From Channallabes apus (taxonomy: Eukaryota > Chordata > Actinopteri > Siluriformes > Clariidae): DNA of 64,000 bases. This document shows positions 62,527-64,000 of the stretch, one piece after another (position 1 is the stretch's first letter; each line of letters begins with the position of its first letter). The notes below the pieces were generated by a model. That model had not been told where the DNA came from. It was given only the letters and a program-made list of their open reading frames with translations, and did no database searches. Both the position numbers and the translations under genes were made by a program. The DNA is taken from the NCBI GenBank assembly GCA_030522415.1, contig CM060118.1, positions 29,372,151-29,436,150 on the forward strand. Reading direction: 5' to 3'.

Positions 62527-64000
62527 GGTACAGTTTGGCTGTGTGCTGCTATCCAAGCCCGCTGACTCCACAAAGTGCTCTGGGCCTGTCAGTGGACTTG
62601 GGGTGTCGGTGAAAGCACCCAGCCTCTCACCTCTCCATTCACTGCAGTTTCTCATAAACAAATAACAACATGGACTCAAGAACCTTCATTATTTTCATAC
62701 GTTTCTTTGGAGGTCACTGTAGGACACCACAGTGGAAAGTCTTTCGGGCTTTAGGGAACAAACTCTCTAATCTCTCTCATTTTCAAGTAGGATTTCTGAA
62801 ACGGACCTTAATCTGTCCTTCTGGGTCCCCTCTGTCTTTTGTTCTTCATGTTTAGTTAGCTTTTAATGAGCATTCACATTTTTCAAATGAGCCTATATGC
62901 AGTGTGATTGGTTAATAGAGATAATATAGATTCAGATGCTAACTGTAGGCTCTGATTTATACTAGCATACTTAATTTATTCGTGGATTAAATGTCTCAAA
63001 GAGACTAACTGTTTTTAAAGGAGATTTGAACATTTTCTCAATCAAATGCTGAGTAATTTAATCATTTTATTGTGCCACTGGACGGTTAGCAGTATTTCAG
63101 TCTGGCCTCACTTTTAAATCCTCTGTTTTCTTGGTGAAACAAATTTATCATTATTCACATATGGTTGACGGAGTATATGTCCTATTTGTCTTTGCACTGA
63201 TGTGTACCTACTGCTCATGTATTTAATTTGAAGCTACTCACTCCATCTCGATCTGTCTACCTTTCTGTCTATCTACCTGACCTGTCTGTCTATCTATCTG
63301 TCTATCTACCTGACCTGTCTGTCTATCTATCTGTCTATCTACCTGACCTGTCTGTCTATCTATCTACTTACCTGTCTGTCTGTCTATCTACAGTATGGTG
63401 TTATACCAACATAAACCCGTTTGTGCAAAGTGTAAGCATGGAAACGTAAACCTACTCCCTCATTTCTAACTTTTAAACTTGTAGTGTTGCACATTTTTAC
63501 CACAACAGACAGGTTTGTTGGTACTTGTCAGGCCGACTTCACTCATGACTTGAATGTACTTTTAATACTGAGACACACTTAGTTCAACTCTCAGGACTTT
63601 ATGGTGGTCATAACTGTATATTTTAATTCTGATCTGTTGTTTGTTGAATGGTTTGTCTCTTGTCTCTTTTTTTTTGGGTGTGTGAGTAAATATTTAACAG
63701 ATTGTGCCATTATTCTTCAATCTACAAACCACCACCCCCCCCCCCAAATGTAGCGATACTGTAAAGCATAAATAAGCCCATGTTTTTTTTACATGCTTAT
63801 TTAGCCCCAGCAGTTTGAGCACTAGGAGTAAAAAAACTTTTGAAAAAAAGACTTAGTTGCAACTGAGTACATGTTCCAACACCGTGTGGTGGTCTTCGGG
63901 TTTGCCAGAAAAAGAATTTTGGTTTTACAGTTTTGTTTTTGTACACCATTTACACAAAATAGTTTTTACATATATAATTTACACAATTCTTATGTAGCTT
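62527..64000 (+). other. adss2 3' UTR and flank
   Basis: No further gene is seen. An ATTAAA at 62986-62991 is a possible poly(A) signal. A tetranucleotide-based minisatellite lies at 63250-63391. Confidence 0.4.
63250..63391. repeat. CTAT/CTGT microsatellite with a 33-bp higher-order period
   Basis: The block starting CTACCTGACCTGTCTGTC recurs at 63273, 63306 and 63339, exactly 33 bp apart, within a CTAT/CTGT tract. Confidence 0.92.

Overview
The window looks like nuclear DNA from a bony fish, probably a teleost. Split genes have GT-AG introns and encode vertebrate proteins (dynactin p150, DESI2, ADSS2). The rest is a dense mix of fish-type transposons (Tc1-like, hAT, Harbinger-like, a CR1/Rex1/L2-like LINE, a Ty3/gypsy fragment), tRNA-derived SINEs and microsatellites. 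The species cannot be named from the sequence; no prokaryotic, plasmid or phage feature is seen.

Three host genes are supported. (1) The last five coding exons of dctn1 lie on + at about 3729-4911; the 5' part is outside the window. (2) A complete five-exon desi2 lies on - at 10008-24686, giving 190 codons with the catalytic His and Cys present. (3) A complete 13-exon adss2 lies on + at 35770-62526, giving 445 codons with all exon phases consistent. dctn1 and desi2 converge. desi2 and adss2 are head to head, with about 11.1 kb between start codons. From memory, DESI2 and ADSS2 are also neighbours on human 1q44, which would be conserved synteny. The three products act in separate processes (dynein cargo transport, SUMO/ubiquitin removal, AMP synthesis); nothing suggests an operon-like unit.

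Layout: 1-1000 truncated gypsy pol; 1250-2560 Tc1-like relics; 3078-3480 Tc1-type MITE; 3729-4911 dctn1 exons; 6202-7828 broken Tc1-like element; 10008-24686 desi2, with a hAT (11563-12948) and a Tc1 copy (14070-15693) in its last intron and a Harbinger-like MITE (16572-17163) and a hAT (20280-21043) in its first; 25193-27802 a 46-bp minisatellite of about 57 units upstream of desi2; 28005-35769 intergenic repeats with a second Tc1 copy (33225-34793); 35770-62526 adss2, whose 19.7-kb first intron holds SINEs, a hAT (39485-40826), a LINE (about 42950-46388) and a pogo/Tigger-like MITE; a second pogo-like MITE with a SINE that has become a perfect 94-bp palindrome lies in intron 2; 62527-64000 is adss2 3' flank.

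No wholly new gene system was found. The most unusual structures are the minisatellite with higher-order repeats, the 94-bp zero-spacer palindrome, and a fold-back repeat family at 40827-41120 and 52672-52924. Family names come from recognition by eye; no database search was possible.
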